DNA from: an uncultured Acetatifactor sp.
GTDB lineage: Bacteria > Bacillota > Clostridia > Lachnospirales > Lachnospiraceae
Reading direction: 5' to 3'
Length of the DNA stretch: 64,000 bases
Assembly (NCBI GenBank): GCA_947627115.1
Contig: CANQUQ010000003.1
Span: 1-64,000 of the forward strand
How positions within the stretch are numbered: the first letter of the stretch is position 1; every line of letters starts with the position of its first letter. The position numbers and the translations under genes were made by a program. The notes under the pieces are model-generated. The model was not told the DNA's origin and made no database searches. It was given only the letters and a program-made list of their open reading frames with translations. Shown piece by piece: positions 18,118-26,818 of the stretch.

Positions 18118-19320
18118 TCAATGCATATGGATAGTTTTCTTATACACTTTTTCATATTCCGCAGCCTTTTCCCGTATATCAAATTCGACCGCATGCTCTC
18201 TTATTTTCTCCTTATCCCATGTTTTATTGACCATGGCCGTTATCGCCAGGGCTACATCGCGGCATTCTTTTCCCCGGATTAATTCCACCGCATCCGGAGC
18301 GTACAACTCATCAACAGCGTCAATATCGTCAAAAAATACAGCCGGAATTCCAAATACAAAGCCTTCAATAAATGTCAATCCAAATGCTTCATTTAATGAT
18401 GTCGAAATAACGGCATAAGCCTTTTTATAATATTTTTCTAATTCCTCATGAGGTATGCCGCCCAGATACCCTGCGACATCCATATACTGCCCTGATTGGA
18501 TCTCTCTCTGAAGTTGTCCGTTCAGAGTATCATTGCCAATGAACAACACCTGAATCTGTTTTCTTACAGACTCATCTAAATAATCCAGAGAATGAAGTAA
18601 TTGGAGCTGATTTTTTCTCTTTCCAACTGTCCCTATGCAGAGAAATAGCTTCTTTCCATTATATTTAGGCGGCTCACACGAGGCGTCACTGGCCTTAGAC
18701 ATGTCAATACCGTTAAGAATCACCGTGACACGCTCCGAAGGCACACTGGGGTGATCACGAAGTATACGCCTCTTCATTCCCGCACTCACGACAGTAATCG
18801 GAACATTTGTCTCTTCCAGCAAAAAAATTTCCCTCGCTCTACGTTGTATAAGGCTTTGCTGCGCTACTTTTGTATCGTTCCCCACATACAGATGCAGTGT
18901 GACTACACATTTGATTTCTTTTTCTATACAAAGCTTCAACACTTCCATATTCATGACAGAAAAATCATGTATGCTCACAATGTCATACGCGGTAATATCC
19001 AGAAGATCTCTGACCCTTCTGACCAGCATAGAAGTATATATTGCCTTTAACGCTTCCTTGGGCTTCGCCCCTAACAAGTCAACCTTCAAGTCCTCGAATC
19101 GAAATCGCTTGATCAGTTCCCACAGAGAAGTGGAAATCATCCTGCCACATTCTAAGTTCCTTCCCCTTTGGGGCGAACCTGTTACAAGGATGTCAAGGTC
19201 CGTTCCTTCACTAAAATTCCGGCAGATCTCTCCCGCTATAACTGACTGCCCTGTCTTATTTCTTCTCAGACAGCGATAGTTCCTGTCGTAATAGGAGCAT
19301 GCAATGAACAGTACTTTCAC
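18118..19320 (-). CDS. Family 4 glycosyltransferase
   Basis: 400 residues with a GT-B fold: an N-terminal Rossmann half starting MKVLFIACSYYD, the inter-domain ITVVSAGMK and VILNGIDM, and the C-terminal nucleotide-sugar site ISTSLNEAFGLTFIEGF with the E-x7-E pattern of GT4. It should transfer a sugar to the lipid-linked repeat unit at the inner membrane face. The sugar cannot be predicted. Its stop overlaps the weak TTG of the next frame; the polymerase starts 47 bases on. Confidence 0.88.
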   Translation of the reverse strand: MKVLFIACSYYDRNYRCLRRNKTGQSVIAGEICRNFSEGTDLDILVTGSPQRGRNLECGRMISTSLWELIKRFRFEDLKVDLLGAKPKEALKAIYTSMLVRRVRDLLDITAYDIVSIHDFSVMNMEVLKLCIEKEIKCVVTLHLYVGNDTKVAQQSLIQRRAREIFLLEETNVPITVVSAGMKRRILRDHPSVPSERVTVILNGIDMSKASDASCEPPKYNGKKLFLCIGTVGKRKNQLQLLHSLDYLDESVRKQIQVLFIGNDTLNGQLQREIQSGQYMDVAGYLGGIPHEELEKYYKKAYAVISTSLNEAFGLTFIEGFVFGIPAVFFDDIDAVDELYAPDAVELIRGKECRDVALAITAMVNKTWDKEKIREHAVEFDIREKAAEYEKVYKKTIHMH

Positions 19321-19469
19321 TCAGTCCTCCAGTCTCTGACAGATCGGAGGATACAACAAATTGTCACAGGAAGGTTTACGGCATCACCGGTCTATCAGCT
19401 TTTCATATATTTCTGTTAGTTTCGCCGATGTATTCCGAATGTCATACGCCGACTGCCTCATAGACCATC

Positions 19470-20507
19470 TCAGCCCACGGCGTACCCCCCCAGATTAAAC
19501 TCAGAGACCTTCTCGACCCACTTTTCTAACGGATCATGCAATTGTAATTTATAAAAATATTCAGATATATTTGCGCTCTCCGGCACACCCTCTGACACTA
19601 CGACAGGCAAAGACGCCGCCTGAGCCTCTACAGCGACAATTCCAAGACCTTCATAAAAGGACGGAAAACATAATACGTCCATTCCCATCAAGGCAGAAGG
19701 TATGTCCTTTGTCGTTCCAAAGAAAATAACCTTGTCATCTATTCCCATATGAACTGCCATTTCACGAATCTGCTCCTTCATCTTTCCTTCTCCAATCAAT
19801 AATAAAATGCTGTCGGGAATCTTTTTTTGGACACCTTGAAAAACTTTTAATAGAAACGGGTGATTCTTCTGCTCTGCAAATCTTCCGATATGTCCTACAA
19901 CATATTTCCCATTCAGCTTGTTTTCCTCTCGAAATGCACTGCGTTTAGACTCTGAAAAAGCATATGTATCAAAATCAATTCCATTTATGAGGACGCATCC
20001 TTTCTCTTTTGCCAGACCTTTCGGCCACATATAATCTGCCGCTTCCTGAGAACACGCAATATAATAGGACGGATATTTCCCAAACAAGAATTTAAATACC
20101 GGCAATATCTTCGTCCTGAATTTAGTCAGACTTTTTGTATTATGAGCATGAATGATAACATTTTTAATTCCCGCTTTTTTTGCTAGAAATGCCCGAAAAT
20201 ATATAACCGGCTGCGTTCCATGGAGCTGGACGATCTCATAGGAATGCTTTTTAAGAAATAAATATAGGTTTCTCTGTTTATCAAGCTTTTCCAACACTTT
20301 TATCGGGCAGCACCTGCTCTCAACGTAGTGTATTTTCGAGCCTAAGTTCTTCACATAGTCATCGTAAAAACCTTCCCTCGAATCAAAAAGAAGATAGTCT
20401 TGAGCAACTTCTTTACAATTCATATTCTCTAAAAGCGTGACGAGCAGCTTTTCTACTCCACCGCTTCCCAATCTGCCTAACACATGAAGAACCCTGACTG
20501 GCTCCAT
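19470..20507 (-). CDS. Family 4 glycosyltransferase ending at a G7 tract
   Basis: 345 residues from the ATG at 20507 (GGAAGAGGG upstream). The GT4 features are VLHVLGRLGSGGVEKL at the start and FPSFYEGLGIVAVEAQA near the end. The frame stops abruptly at 19470, just after the seven-G run at 19485-19491. If the run had one more G (or two fewer), the frame would continue to a stop at 19384 and add about 30 residues, including SAYDIRNTSAKLTEIYEKL, which fits the usual C-terminal helix of EpsF-type enzymes. This is a phase-variable tract, a fixed frameshift or a sequencing error. Confidence 0.82.
   Translation of the reverse strand: MEPVRVLHVLGRLGSGGVEKLLVTLLENMNCKEVAQDYLLFDSREGFYDDYVKNLGSKIHYVESRCCPIKVLEKLDKQRNLYLFLKKHSYEIVQLHGTQPVIYFRAFLAKKAGIKNVIIHAHNTKSLTKFRTKILPVFKFLFGKYPSYYIACSQEAADYMWPKGLAKEKGCVLINGIDFDTYAFSESKRSAFREENKLNGKYVVGHIGRFAEQKNHPFLLKVFQGVQKKIPDSILLLIGEGKMKEQIREMAVHMGIDDKVIFFGTTKDIPSALMGMDVLCFPSFYEGLGIVAVEAQAASLPVVVSEGVPESANISEYFYKLQLHDPLEKWVEKVSEFNLGGYAVG
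19483..19494 (-). repeat. G7 tract, motif TCTGGGGGGGTA, copy 2
   Basis: The motif lies near the 3' end of the glycosyltransferase gene and determines which of two reading frames closes the protein. It is identical over 12 bases to the copies at 2114-2125 and 21879-21890. Confidence 0.75.
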
Positions 20508-20572
20508 TTCCCTCTTCCTTTCTGGTTCCGTCATAATTACAATTAATCAATCCGCATACCGACTTATAGCCT

Positions 20573-21796
20573 TTAGAATATCTGCTGCATCCCTATAGCT
20601 TTCTCTATTTCCACCATGTTTCGACAGGTTATTTCCCAAAGATTTTTCTGTGCCTCAATTAACCGCGTATTTGTTTCTTTTCCGTTTTTCTCATGAATTT
20701 CAATAAATTTGTTCACGATCCGTTCAGAAAGTCTTTCCGGTTCTTCCGTAATATCAATGAACCAATCCAGTGCATCAATGTCTTCCAAAAACCACTTTGT
20801 CTTATTTTGATTGCCCAAAGATATAATCTGGCAATTGACTCCAAAGGGTATCCAAATTCCATGGCCGCGCATACCAATTACAACATCCATCTGATTATAG
20901 TATCTTGTCAGTTTTCCGATGTCCCATGCAGCAGCATCTACAAAATCAAAACAAAACGGATACTTTTTAAGATAAGCCAGAAATGGGATTTCCGTGCACA
21001 TATGAGTTATAAAGCTAACGCGATAACCTCTTTGTGACAAGTGATACATAGCCTGGGCAATCTGATCTAGTATAAGATCCGTATTATCCCCCATTCGCAT
21101 CTTTGCACGATCCAATGCTACATTTAGGGCAATCCGATGCGTTTGAACTTTAGGGGGCAGTTCGGGATACAAGTATCTGGCAACCATTGTTGGACAAGGC
21201 TGAAATACTACCTTTTTCTTAAGGTCTTCATCTCCTAAGAAAGAACAAATTTCCCTTACACTCCCCGTATTTCTTAGTCCAAAAAAGGCGCTGCGCTCTG
21301 CTAACTTCCGAACATTTGACTCAAACAACGCTGTACGTTCCTGCCCATGAAAAAAGTTATACCCCACTGCATAAACAATAATCGGTTTCTTAATCTCGTC
21401 ATATTGCTTCTCGGCACAGGCAAATTCCCAGTTAGACACATCGTTTGCATTTGTATCTGGCAAGAACATTCCATGCCCTCCTATGACAATGGCATTCGTC
21501 CTATTGAATTTTTTAATGAGTCTGTCTGTCACCTTTTCCGTGGCTCCATGAATTTGCCAAGAAACCGGGCCGAGATTCCTCTCAAAAATGTTCCTGACCG
21601 CAGTAGACAAAGCTGTATCGCCCGCATTTCCAACCGAAGGAAATGTTATATGCGTCAGGCGCAGAGGGATCCCTCTTCTACGAATCTGCGCTATCTTTAT
21701 CAATTTGCGGATACCTACATATATTTTTGTATATACGGAATGAAGCAACCACCGCCAGCCCAACGGTGTTCTCAATTGTTTAATTTTATGCAGCAT
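20573..21796 (-). CDS. Polysaccharide pyruvyltransferase family protein (paralogue 2)
   Basis: 407 residues. The family is marked by SVGNAGDTALSTAVR, AIVIGGHGMFLPDTNAND, YAVGYNFFHGQE and VIGMRGHGIWIPFG. Members of this GT-B-like family (CsaB, WcaK) transfer pyruvate from phosphoenolpyruvate to sugar hydroxyls, but the family also includes proteins of other or unknown activity. GAGGAGG stands before the ATG, which lies inside the last codons of its upstream paralogue (11-base overlap). The two proteins align along their whole length, pointing to tandem duplication. Confidence 0.82.
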   Translation of the reverse strand: MLHKIKQLRTPLGWRWLLHSVYTKIYVGIRKLIKIAQIRRRGIPLRLTHITFPSVGNAGDTALSTAVRNIFERNLGPVSWQIHGATEKVTDRLIKKFNRTNAIVIGGHGMFLPDTNANDVSNWEFACAEKQYDEIKKPIIVYAVGYNFFHGQERTALFESNVRKLAERSAFFGLRNTGSVREICSFLGDEDLKKKVVFQPCPTMVARYLYPELPPKVQTHRIALNVALDRAKMRMGDNTDLILDQIAQAMYHLSQRGYRVSFITHMCTEIPFLAYLKKYPFCFDFVDAAAWDIGKLTRYYNQMDVVIGMRGHGIWIPFGVNCQIISLGNQNKTKWFLEDIDALDWFIDITEEPERLSERIVNKFIEIHEKNGKETNTRLIEAQKNLWEITCRNMVEIEKAIGMQQIF

Positions 21797-23096
21797 ATTC
21801 CCGGCCTCCTCTCTGAGGCGAAAAATACGCTATTTTACACATTGGACTCACATCATAGATAGATATCTGTCGACGGATTACCCCCCCAGATATTTCGGTC
21901 AATCTATAATCACATGTACTCTGCCGAATCTGCTGCATATTCTCACAAGTAATTCGCCAGAGCATATCCTGTGCCTCATGAAGACGCTTGTCTGTACGTG
22001 CACATTCTTTTTCATGAACTATTTCAAATGTCCTAACTATACGGCCGGCAATATTTTCAATTTCTTCATTCAAGTCGATATACCAATCCATTGCATCGAT
22101 ATCCTTTAAAAACCATTTCATCTTCTCGTGTGTCCCCAACGATATGATCTGGCAATTCACGCCAAAGGGAATCATCTGTGCATGTCCACGCATTCCCAAC
22201 ACCACGTCTATTTCGTTATAAAAAAGCACCAACCGCTTCAGTTCCCAACAGCTGGCATTGACTACATGGATATGAGAGTGATTCTTTATATACTGCATCA
22301 CCATCAAATCAGCCGGACAGTGTGCGACAATATAAATTTCATATCCCTTATCGCGTATAGCGTACATGCTCTGCACAAGCTGCTTTAATATCTCGTCCCG
22401 ACTTTCCCCGAATCTTCTCTCTTCCCTGTCGAAAGCAAAATTAAACGCAACCTTGCCAGTCTTCTCTTTTGGCGGCAACTGTGGGAGAAGATACCGTATC
22501 ACCGTCGTTGTGCATGGCTGATAACAGAGTTTATTTTTCAATTCGGGTCTGAGCAAGGCCCGAATCGCTTCTATGCTTCCATTATTACGGATTCCGAAGA
22601 AAACGCTTCTTTCCGTTAATGCGTTCAGGTTGGCTATGAACAGTTCATCCGGTTCCTGACCACGAAAATAGTTATAACCAACACTATAGATGATAATCGG
22701 AACCTTAATCTGCTCCAATTGTTCTTTGCCGCAAGCCCACTGCCACCCGGAAATCGGATTTGCATTGGTGTCCGGCAGGAAAAGACCTCCGCCGCCGATC
22801 ACCAGCAAATTGGTCTTATTGATTTTATTGACAGTGCCCGTTTTAACAGGCCTATGGACAGATATCAGATTCCAGGATACATGTGCATATATACTGTTGA
22901 ATGTTCTCCTAACACACTCTGACAATGCCGTATCGCCGGCGTTGCCAGCAGAGTAACACGTGACATGTGAAATCTTCTGTTTCCGCCCCATCGCCCTCGC
23001 ATTCAATGCTATCCAAGGCTTTCGAATGTTTACTATGCCCTTCACTAGTGTTTTTTGAGCAAGTAGCATCAATTCGTCCCACTCATAACCCGCCAC
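21786..23096 (-). CDS. Polysaccharide pyruvyltransferase family protein (paralogue 1)
   Basis: 436 residues, starting at a GTG with GGGAGG about 11 bases upstream. It shares the blocks SAGNAGDTALSECVR, NLLVIGGGGLFLPDTNAN, SVGYNYFRGQE and VLGMRGHAQMIPFGVNCQI with the downstream paralogue. The last ~25 residues are extra. They begin at a G7 tract (21881-21887): with six G the frame would close at once with TAA after SGG, about where the paralogue ends. So the extension may be an artefact of tract length, and it carries the frame into the start of the next gene. Confidence 0.82.
   Translation of the reverse strand: MAGYEWDELMLLAQKTLVKGIVNIRKPWIALNARAMGRKQKISHVTCYSAGNAGDTALSECVRRTFNSIYAHVSWNLISVHRPVKTGTVNKINKTNLLVIGGGGLFLPDTNANPISGWQWACGKEQLEQIKVPIIIYSVGYNYFRGQEPDELFIANLNALTERSVFFGIRNNGSIEAIRALLRPELKNKLCYQPCTTTVIRYLLPQLPPKEKTGKVAFNFAFDREERRFGESRDEILKQLVQSMYAIRDKGYEIYIVAHCPADLMVMQYIKNHSHIHVVNASCWELKRLVLFYNEIDVVLGMRGHAQMIPFGVNCQIISLGTHEKMKWFLKDIDAMDWYIDLNEEIENIAGRIVRTFEIVHEKECARTDKRLHEAQDMLWRITCENMQQIRQSTCDYRLTEISGGVIRRQISIYDVSPMCKIAYFSPQRGGREYAA
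21879..21890 (-). repeat. G7 tract, motif TCTGGGGGGGTA, copy 3
   Basis: The tract lies within the last 35 codons of paralogue 1. A one-base loss gives an immediate TAA stop. It is preceded by TTGACCGAA, resembling TTGACAGAA before the copy at 2114-2125. Confidence 0.75.
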
Positions 23097-23112
23097 GTCA
23101 GTTGTTTCCTCC

Positions 23113-23805
23113 CTAACACTTATCTTTATCTATCCAGCCATTTATACTTCTCATCATTTCTTCAATGATAACCCAATCATTTGGTTCATCAATTTCATAT
23201 AACGAGATATCACTCATCTCCAACGCTCTAATATTTCCAGAAATACGATTCTTTGTGGACAACAACCTTTCCTTCGAGGTGATATAAAACGCCCCATTTT
23301 CTACAAGATATCCATCATATTCCTGCCGTCTGGGTCGATGATAAATATCATAATTATATGGATGTGCAGTGCCGTCTTGCATGCTTGTCCAGAGGAACTG
23401 GTACCGGCGCACCGCAGAAAAAACACTGTCGCAGTCAGGCCGTTCATACAGTTCAAGCCCTCTGTTCAACTCTTCCGCTGTCAACATAGGGGATGTTGCC
23501 TGGATCAAAATAATGTTATCAAAATTATACTTTTCTGCAAATTCCAGCATAGCTGACTCTGTTGATGCCGTGTCGCTAGCCGTTTCCGCGCTGCGGTCAA
23601 CAACTATTACTTTCTCCAAAGCAAATCCTTCAACTATCTCCCGGATTTGTTTGCTGTCCGTAGAAATATAAACTCTGTCGATATTTTGACATTCACACGC
23701 AGCCTTTGCCGTCCAATAGACTAGCGGTTTGCCGCAAAGCAGCTTGATGTTTTTTAGGGGAATCGACTTACTTCCTCCACGGACCGGAATAAACGCAACA
23801 TTCAT
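23113..23805 (-). CDS. neuA: CMP-nonulosonate (acylneuraminate) cytidylyltransferase
   Basis: 230 residues from the ATG at 23805, with GAAGGTG upstream; an earlier ATG lies inside neuB. The N-terminal IPVRGGSKSIPLKN is the CTP-binding loop of the NeuA/PseF/LegF/KdsB group, followed by ISTDS, IILIQATSPM and YLVENGAFY. It activates a nonulosonic acid with CMP in the cytosol. No extra hydrolase domain is attached. It directly follows neuB (13 bases between the neuB stop and this start). Confidence 0.9.
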   Translation of the reverse strand: MNVAFIPVRGGSKSIPLKNIKLLCGKPLVYWTAKAACECQNIDRVYISTDSKQIREIVEGFALEKVIVVDRSAETASDTASTESAMLEFAEKYNFDNIILIQATSPMLTAEELNRGLELYERPDCDSVFSAVRRYQFLWTSMQDGTAHPYNYDIYHRPRRQEYDGYLVENGAFYITSKERLLSTKNRISGNIRALEMSDISLYEIDEPNDWVIIEEMMRSINGWIDKDKC

Positions 23806-23818
23806 ATCTTTATCACCT

Positions 23819-24655
23819 TCAACAGCCACGCAACTTCTTGCGTGTGGCTAACTCTTTTTCAGAAAGAACTTTCTCCCCGTCTCCCAAGATTGTTTCAATA
23901 ACCCTGATATCCTTTACAAGCCGGAATAAATCCTCCACATTGAGGGATGCAGCCTGATCGGAGCCATACATGGTGTTGTCCAGCGTAATGTGCCGTTCAA
24001 TGGAAGTGGCTCCTAGTGCCACTGCCGATGTGGAAACAATCCTACCTGTTTCGTGTCCACTGTATCCCACCTTGCAACCATATCTTTCTCGTAAAGTTGG
24101 AATCAATCTGAGATTGGCATCCTCCTTCGGCATCGGATAAGTGCTGTTGCAGTGCATCAACTCATACGGACACCCATGTTTTATAAATATCTCTACTGCA
24201 TGGTCAATTTCGTCATATGTACTCATTCCTGTCGCAAGGAATGTATACTTCCCCTCTGAGGCCACAGCTTCAAGAAGCTCATCATTAGCCAGCATGGCAG
24301 AGGCAATTTTATTATACTTCAAATCATATTGCCGGAGAAATTCCTGTGCTTCCATATCCCAGGCGGAAGCAAACCATTCAATTTTTTTCTCTCTGCAGTA
24401 CTGATCAATTTCATCGTATTCAGCTTTGCCGAATTCAAGACCTTCCTTCTGGGCTCTCTGTGTGGTGCCCCAAGGACTTTCTCTGTAACTGTCAAGATAT
24501 TCTTTGGTATACACCTTATCAACGGTTCTCTTCTGAAACTTCACTGCATCGCATCCGCTGAGACTTGCCCAGTCGATCAGCTTTTTGGCAACATCTAGGT
24601 CTCCATTGTGATTAATGCCAATTTCTGCAACAACAAAAACGTGTTCTCTGTTCAT
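23819..24655 (-). CDS. neuB: NeuB-family synthase lacking the SAF domain
   Basis: 278 residues. The TIM-barrel motifs are EIGINHNGD at residues 11-19, AVKFQKRT, ATGMST, MHCNSTYP, GYSGHETG and IERHITLD. The family condenses phosphoenolpyruvate with an amino sugar or similar aldose to give sialic, legionaminic or pseudaminic acids. Typical members have ~340-350 residues with a C-terminal antifreeze-like SAF domain that helps close the active site of the partner subunit. That domain is absent here, and the gene ends cleanly with a stop. AAAGGA precedes the ATG. Confidence 0.88.
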   Translation of the reverse strand: MNREHVFVVAEIGINHNGDLDVAKKLIDWASLSGCDAVKFQKRTVDKVYTKEYLDSYRESPWGTTQRAQKEGLEFGKAEYDEIDQYCREKKIEWFASAWDMEAQEFLRQYDLKYNKIASAMLANDELLEAVASEGKYTFLATGMSTYDEIDHAVEIFIKHGCPYELMHCNSTYPMPKEDANLRLIPTLRERYGCKVGYSGHETGRIVSTSAVALGATSIERHITLDNTMYGSDQAASLNVEDLFRLVKDIRVIETILGDGEKVLSEKELATRKKLRGC

Positions 24656-24699
24656 GATTTTTCCTTTCCGTTACTTTTTCTTTCTGTTACATAATTTAT

Positions 24700-25770
24700 T
24701 TACTCTGCGGTTTCCCGCTCAACGAGTTCACAGATGATATGTCCTATCAGGATGTGCATTTCCTGAATTCTCGGAGTGTCCAGCGCCGGAACCTCAATCA
24801 AGCAATCCGTATCCGGAAGTATTTCAGCGTCCGCCGAAATTTTACCCGTCATCAGAATAGTATGTACCCCACATTGTCTTGCTTTTACGAATGCCTGTCG
24901 GACATTTTTGCTCGTTCCACTGGTGGTAATCCCGATCAAGACATCTCCCTGCGATGCCTTCGCCTCCACCTGCCGGGCGAAGATCATGTTATAATCGTAA
25001 TCATTCGCCAATGACGTGATAACAGAGGTATTCGTCGTAAGCGCCTCCGCATCCAAAGCCCTGCGTTCCAGATAAAATCTGCCAACCAGTTCACCTACTA
25101 AGTGTTGAGCGTCCGCAGCGCTTCCTCCATTCCCACAGATCAATACTCTCCCATTCTGTTTGTAACAATCCACGATCATGCTGGCAGCTTCTTCTATGTG
25201 ACTGATACAATTCCGGTTCTTCATTAAATCGGTCAGTATTGACAAGTGTTCATGCATGCGTTGCATAATAGCCGCATTTTGTTCCTTTCTATCCTTTTCA
25301 TTTCGATAATTTCTCGCAGTAAACAATGTCCATATTTCCGCTATGCAGCCATCACCACCTTTTCGAGTCAACACCCGATCAGCCACTTGCTTTACTTCAT
25401 CAATTGCATCTGCAGGACATAGGGACAACCCGGCCATCTCAAGAGCTGGGACATCGTACTTTCCATCGCCCACATAGCACACAGTTTCAATGGAGAGTCC
25501 ATTCTGTTCCGCCATCTCCCTAAGTGCAATATCTTTTTCTTTACACCCCAGTCTGGTCTGTTCAAGACTTGCAATACGGACAAATTCCTTACTAAATCCT
25601 GTATTTTCTCCGGAAATACATCCAACTATATAGCCAGATTCCTGAAGTTGATGTATTGCATCCAGATCCTTTAATGAGAGGGATTTTGTCTCTCCAGAAT
25701 TATTTATATATCGCTTTCCATCTGTTATTACTCCATCAATATCAAAGACAAGCATTTTAATTTGATTCAT
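24700..25770 (-). CDS. KdsC-like phosphatase fused to a GmhA-like SIS isomerase
   Basis: 356 residues from the ATG at 25770 (GGAGGG upstream). Residues 1-150 are a HAD phosphatase of the KdsC type: D10-I-D12 and YVGDGKYD at 99-106. Residues 165-356 are a SIS domain with CGNGGSAADAQH (212-223) and TTSGTS (282-287), closest in look to sedoheptulose-7-phosphate isomerase GmhA. KdsC proteins remove the phosphate from KDO-8-phosphate-like products, and GmhA-type enzymes convert ketose and aldose phosphates. The fusion sits next to NeuB and NeuA, suggesting it makes or trims the sugar used for a CMP-activated ulosonic acid. The real substrate is unknown. Confidence 0.86.
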   Translation of the reverse strand: MNQIKMLVFDIDGVITDGKRYINNSGETKSLSLKDLDAIHQLQESGYIVGCISGENTGFSKEFVRIASLEQTRLGCKEKDIALREMAEQNGLSIETVCYVGDGKYDVPALEMAGLSLCPADAIDEVKQVADRVLTRKGGDGCIAEIWTLFTARNYRNEKDRKEQNAAIMQRMHEHLSILTDLMKNRNCISHIEEAASMIVDCYKQNGRVLICGNGGSAADAQHLVGELVGRFYLERRALDAEALTTNTSVITSLANDYDYNMIFARQVEAKASQGDVLIGITTSGTSKNVRQAFVKARQCGVHTILMTGKISADAEILPDTDCLIEVPALDTPRIQEMHILIGHIICELVERETAE

Positions 25771-25783
25771 TGGATTCCCTCCT

Positions 25784-26629
25784 TTATATGAACAAACTGT
25801 CAAAATCTACCCTTTCAAAGACTTCCAGTTTACCGCCGCGGGTAGCATTGTATATCCTTACACCTCTCTTTTCAGCCATATCCTTTGCAAGAAGATAGGA
25901 ATTTTCCATGGCTTCAACATTTTGAGAGGAATTCCCGTCCCCCGGCTTTCCTTTTGAATCTTTCATCCCCTTGAAATATGTAGCAGATACTGTCGGATCC
26001 TTATGAACTTTCCCATTATGGTCTACCTTATTTGCATAATTATGATCGACACCAAAAAGGTATATCTCTTTGAATCCCATATATATTGCAATCTCAATTG
26101 ATGTAACCGTAACCGTATGAACTTTCGTTATATGGTCTGATATATCTTCACTGAGCGAATCTGCCACCTTGTCATACACATTCACATTATAACGGCCATA
26201 GGGCATAATATAAAAAATCCTGTCACCCTCATCTCTTCCATATCTGCTGCATTCATAATTTAAAAATTTTATATAATTTCCACCTCTTTTGATACTATCT
26301 AGTTCAAAAGGTAGAGATTCCATGTCGATGCTTACGTAATAGGTAGGACGCCAGTCCGTGTATTCATAAATATAGTAAATACGGTTAGCTGCAAATGAGA
26401 ACTCACCTTTGATCCTATTAAGATCAGATGGCTTTAAGCTTGGGCCATTTCCAATGACAAAACACCGTTGACCGTAGTGGATATTCTTTAGCATCTTAAG
26501 TCGGCACGAATCCTCTGACTTCCGGTATTCGTACAACTGATGCCGCCTTATTCCTTCCGCAAACGGAGCAATCATAACTCGTACTACCTTATTCCGTTTG
26601 TATTTAGCCATTGCTTTCAGGAAATCCAT
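25784..26629 (-). CDS. DUF115/GT42-like protein, possible nonulosonate transferase
   Basis: 281 residues from the ATG at 26629, with GAGAGGG upstream (an ATG four codons earlier is part of that site). The N-terminal FVIGNGPSLK, ANRIYYIY and the later VTSIEIAIYMGFKEIYLFGVDHNY are shared by the DUF115/MptE-like family and by Campylobacter CstII-type sialyltransferases (GT42), which have the same fold. Its position just upstream of the KdsC-SIS/NeuB/NeuA module supports a role as the transferase using the CMP-sugar. This is inference; a non-transferase DUF115 role is possible. Confidence 0.7.
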   Translation of the reverse strand: MDFLKAMAKYKRNKVVRVMIAPFAEGIRRHQLYEYRKSEDSCRLKMLKNIHYGQRCFVIGNGPSLKPSDLNRIKGEFSFAANRIYYIYEYTDWRPTYYVSIDMESLPFELDSIKRGGNYIKFLNYECSRYGRDEGDRIFYIMPYGRYNVNVYDKVADSLSEDISDHITKVHTVTVTSIEIAIYMGFKEIYLFGVDHNYANKVDHNGKVHKDPTVSATYFKGMKDSKGKPGDGNSSQNVEAMENSYLLAKDMAEKRGVRIYNATRGGKLEVFERVDFDSLFI

Positions 26630-26818
26630 AACCCTCTCCATTCTTTGAATGTCCTATATAATTTCTCAAACCTCCACCGAAAGTGACATTCTTATCTTCA
26701 ATTTTCGGACACTGCCGATATCTTTTCCTATTATCGCTGATGTATGACTCATCCCTATACTCCATCCAAAGTATCAAGACTAATCGACATTAGGTAAAAC
26801 TGTCCGGTTACAACGTAT

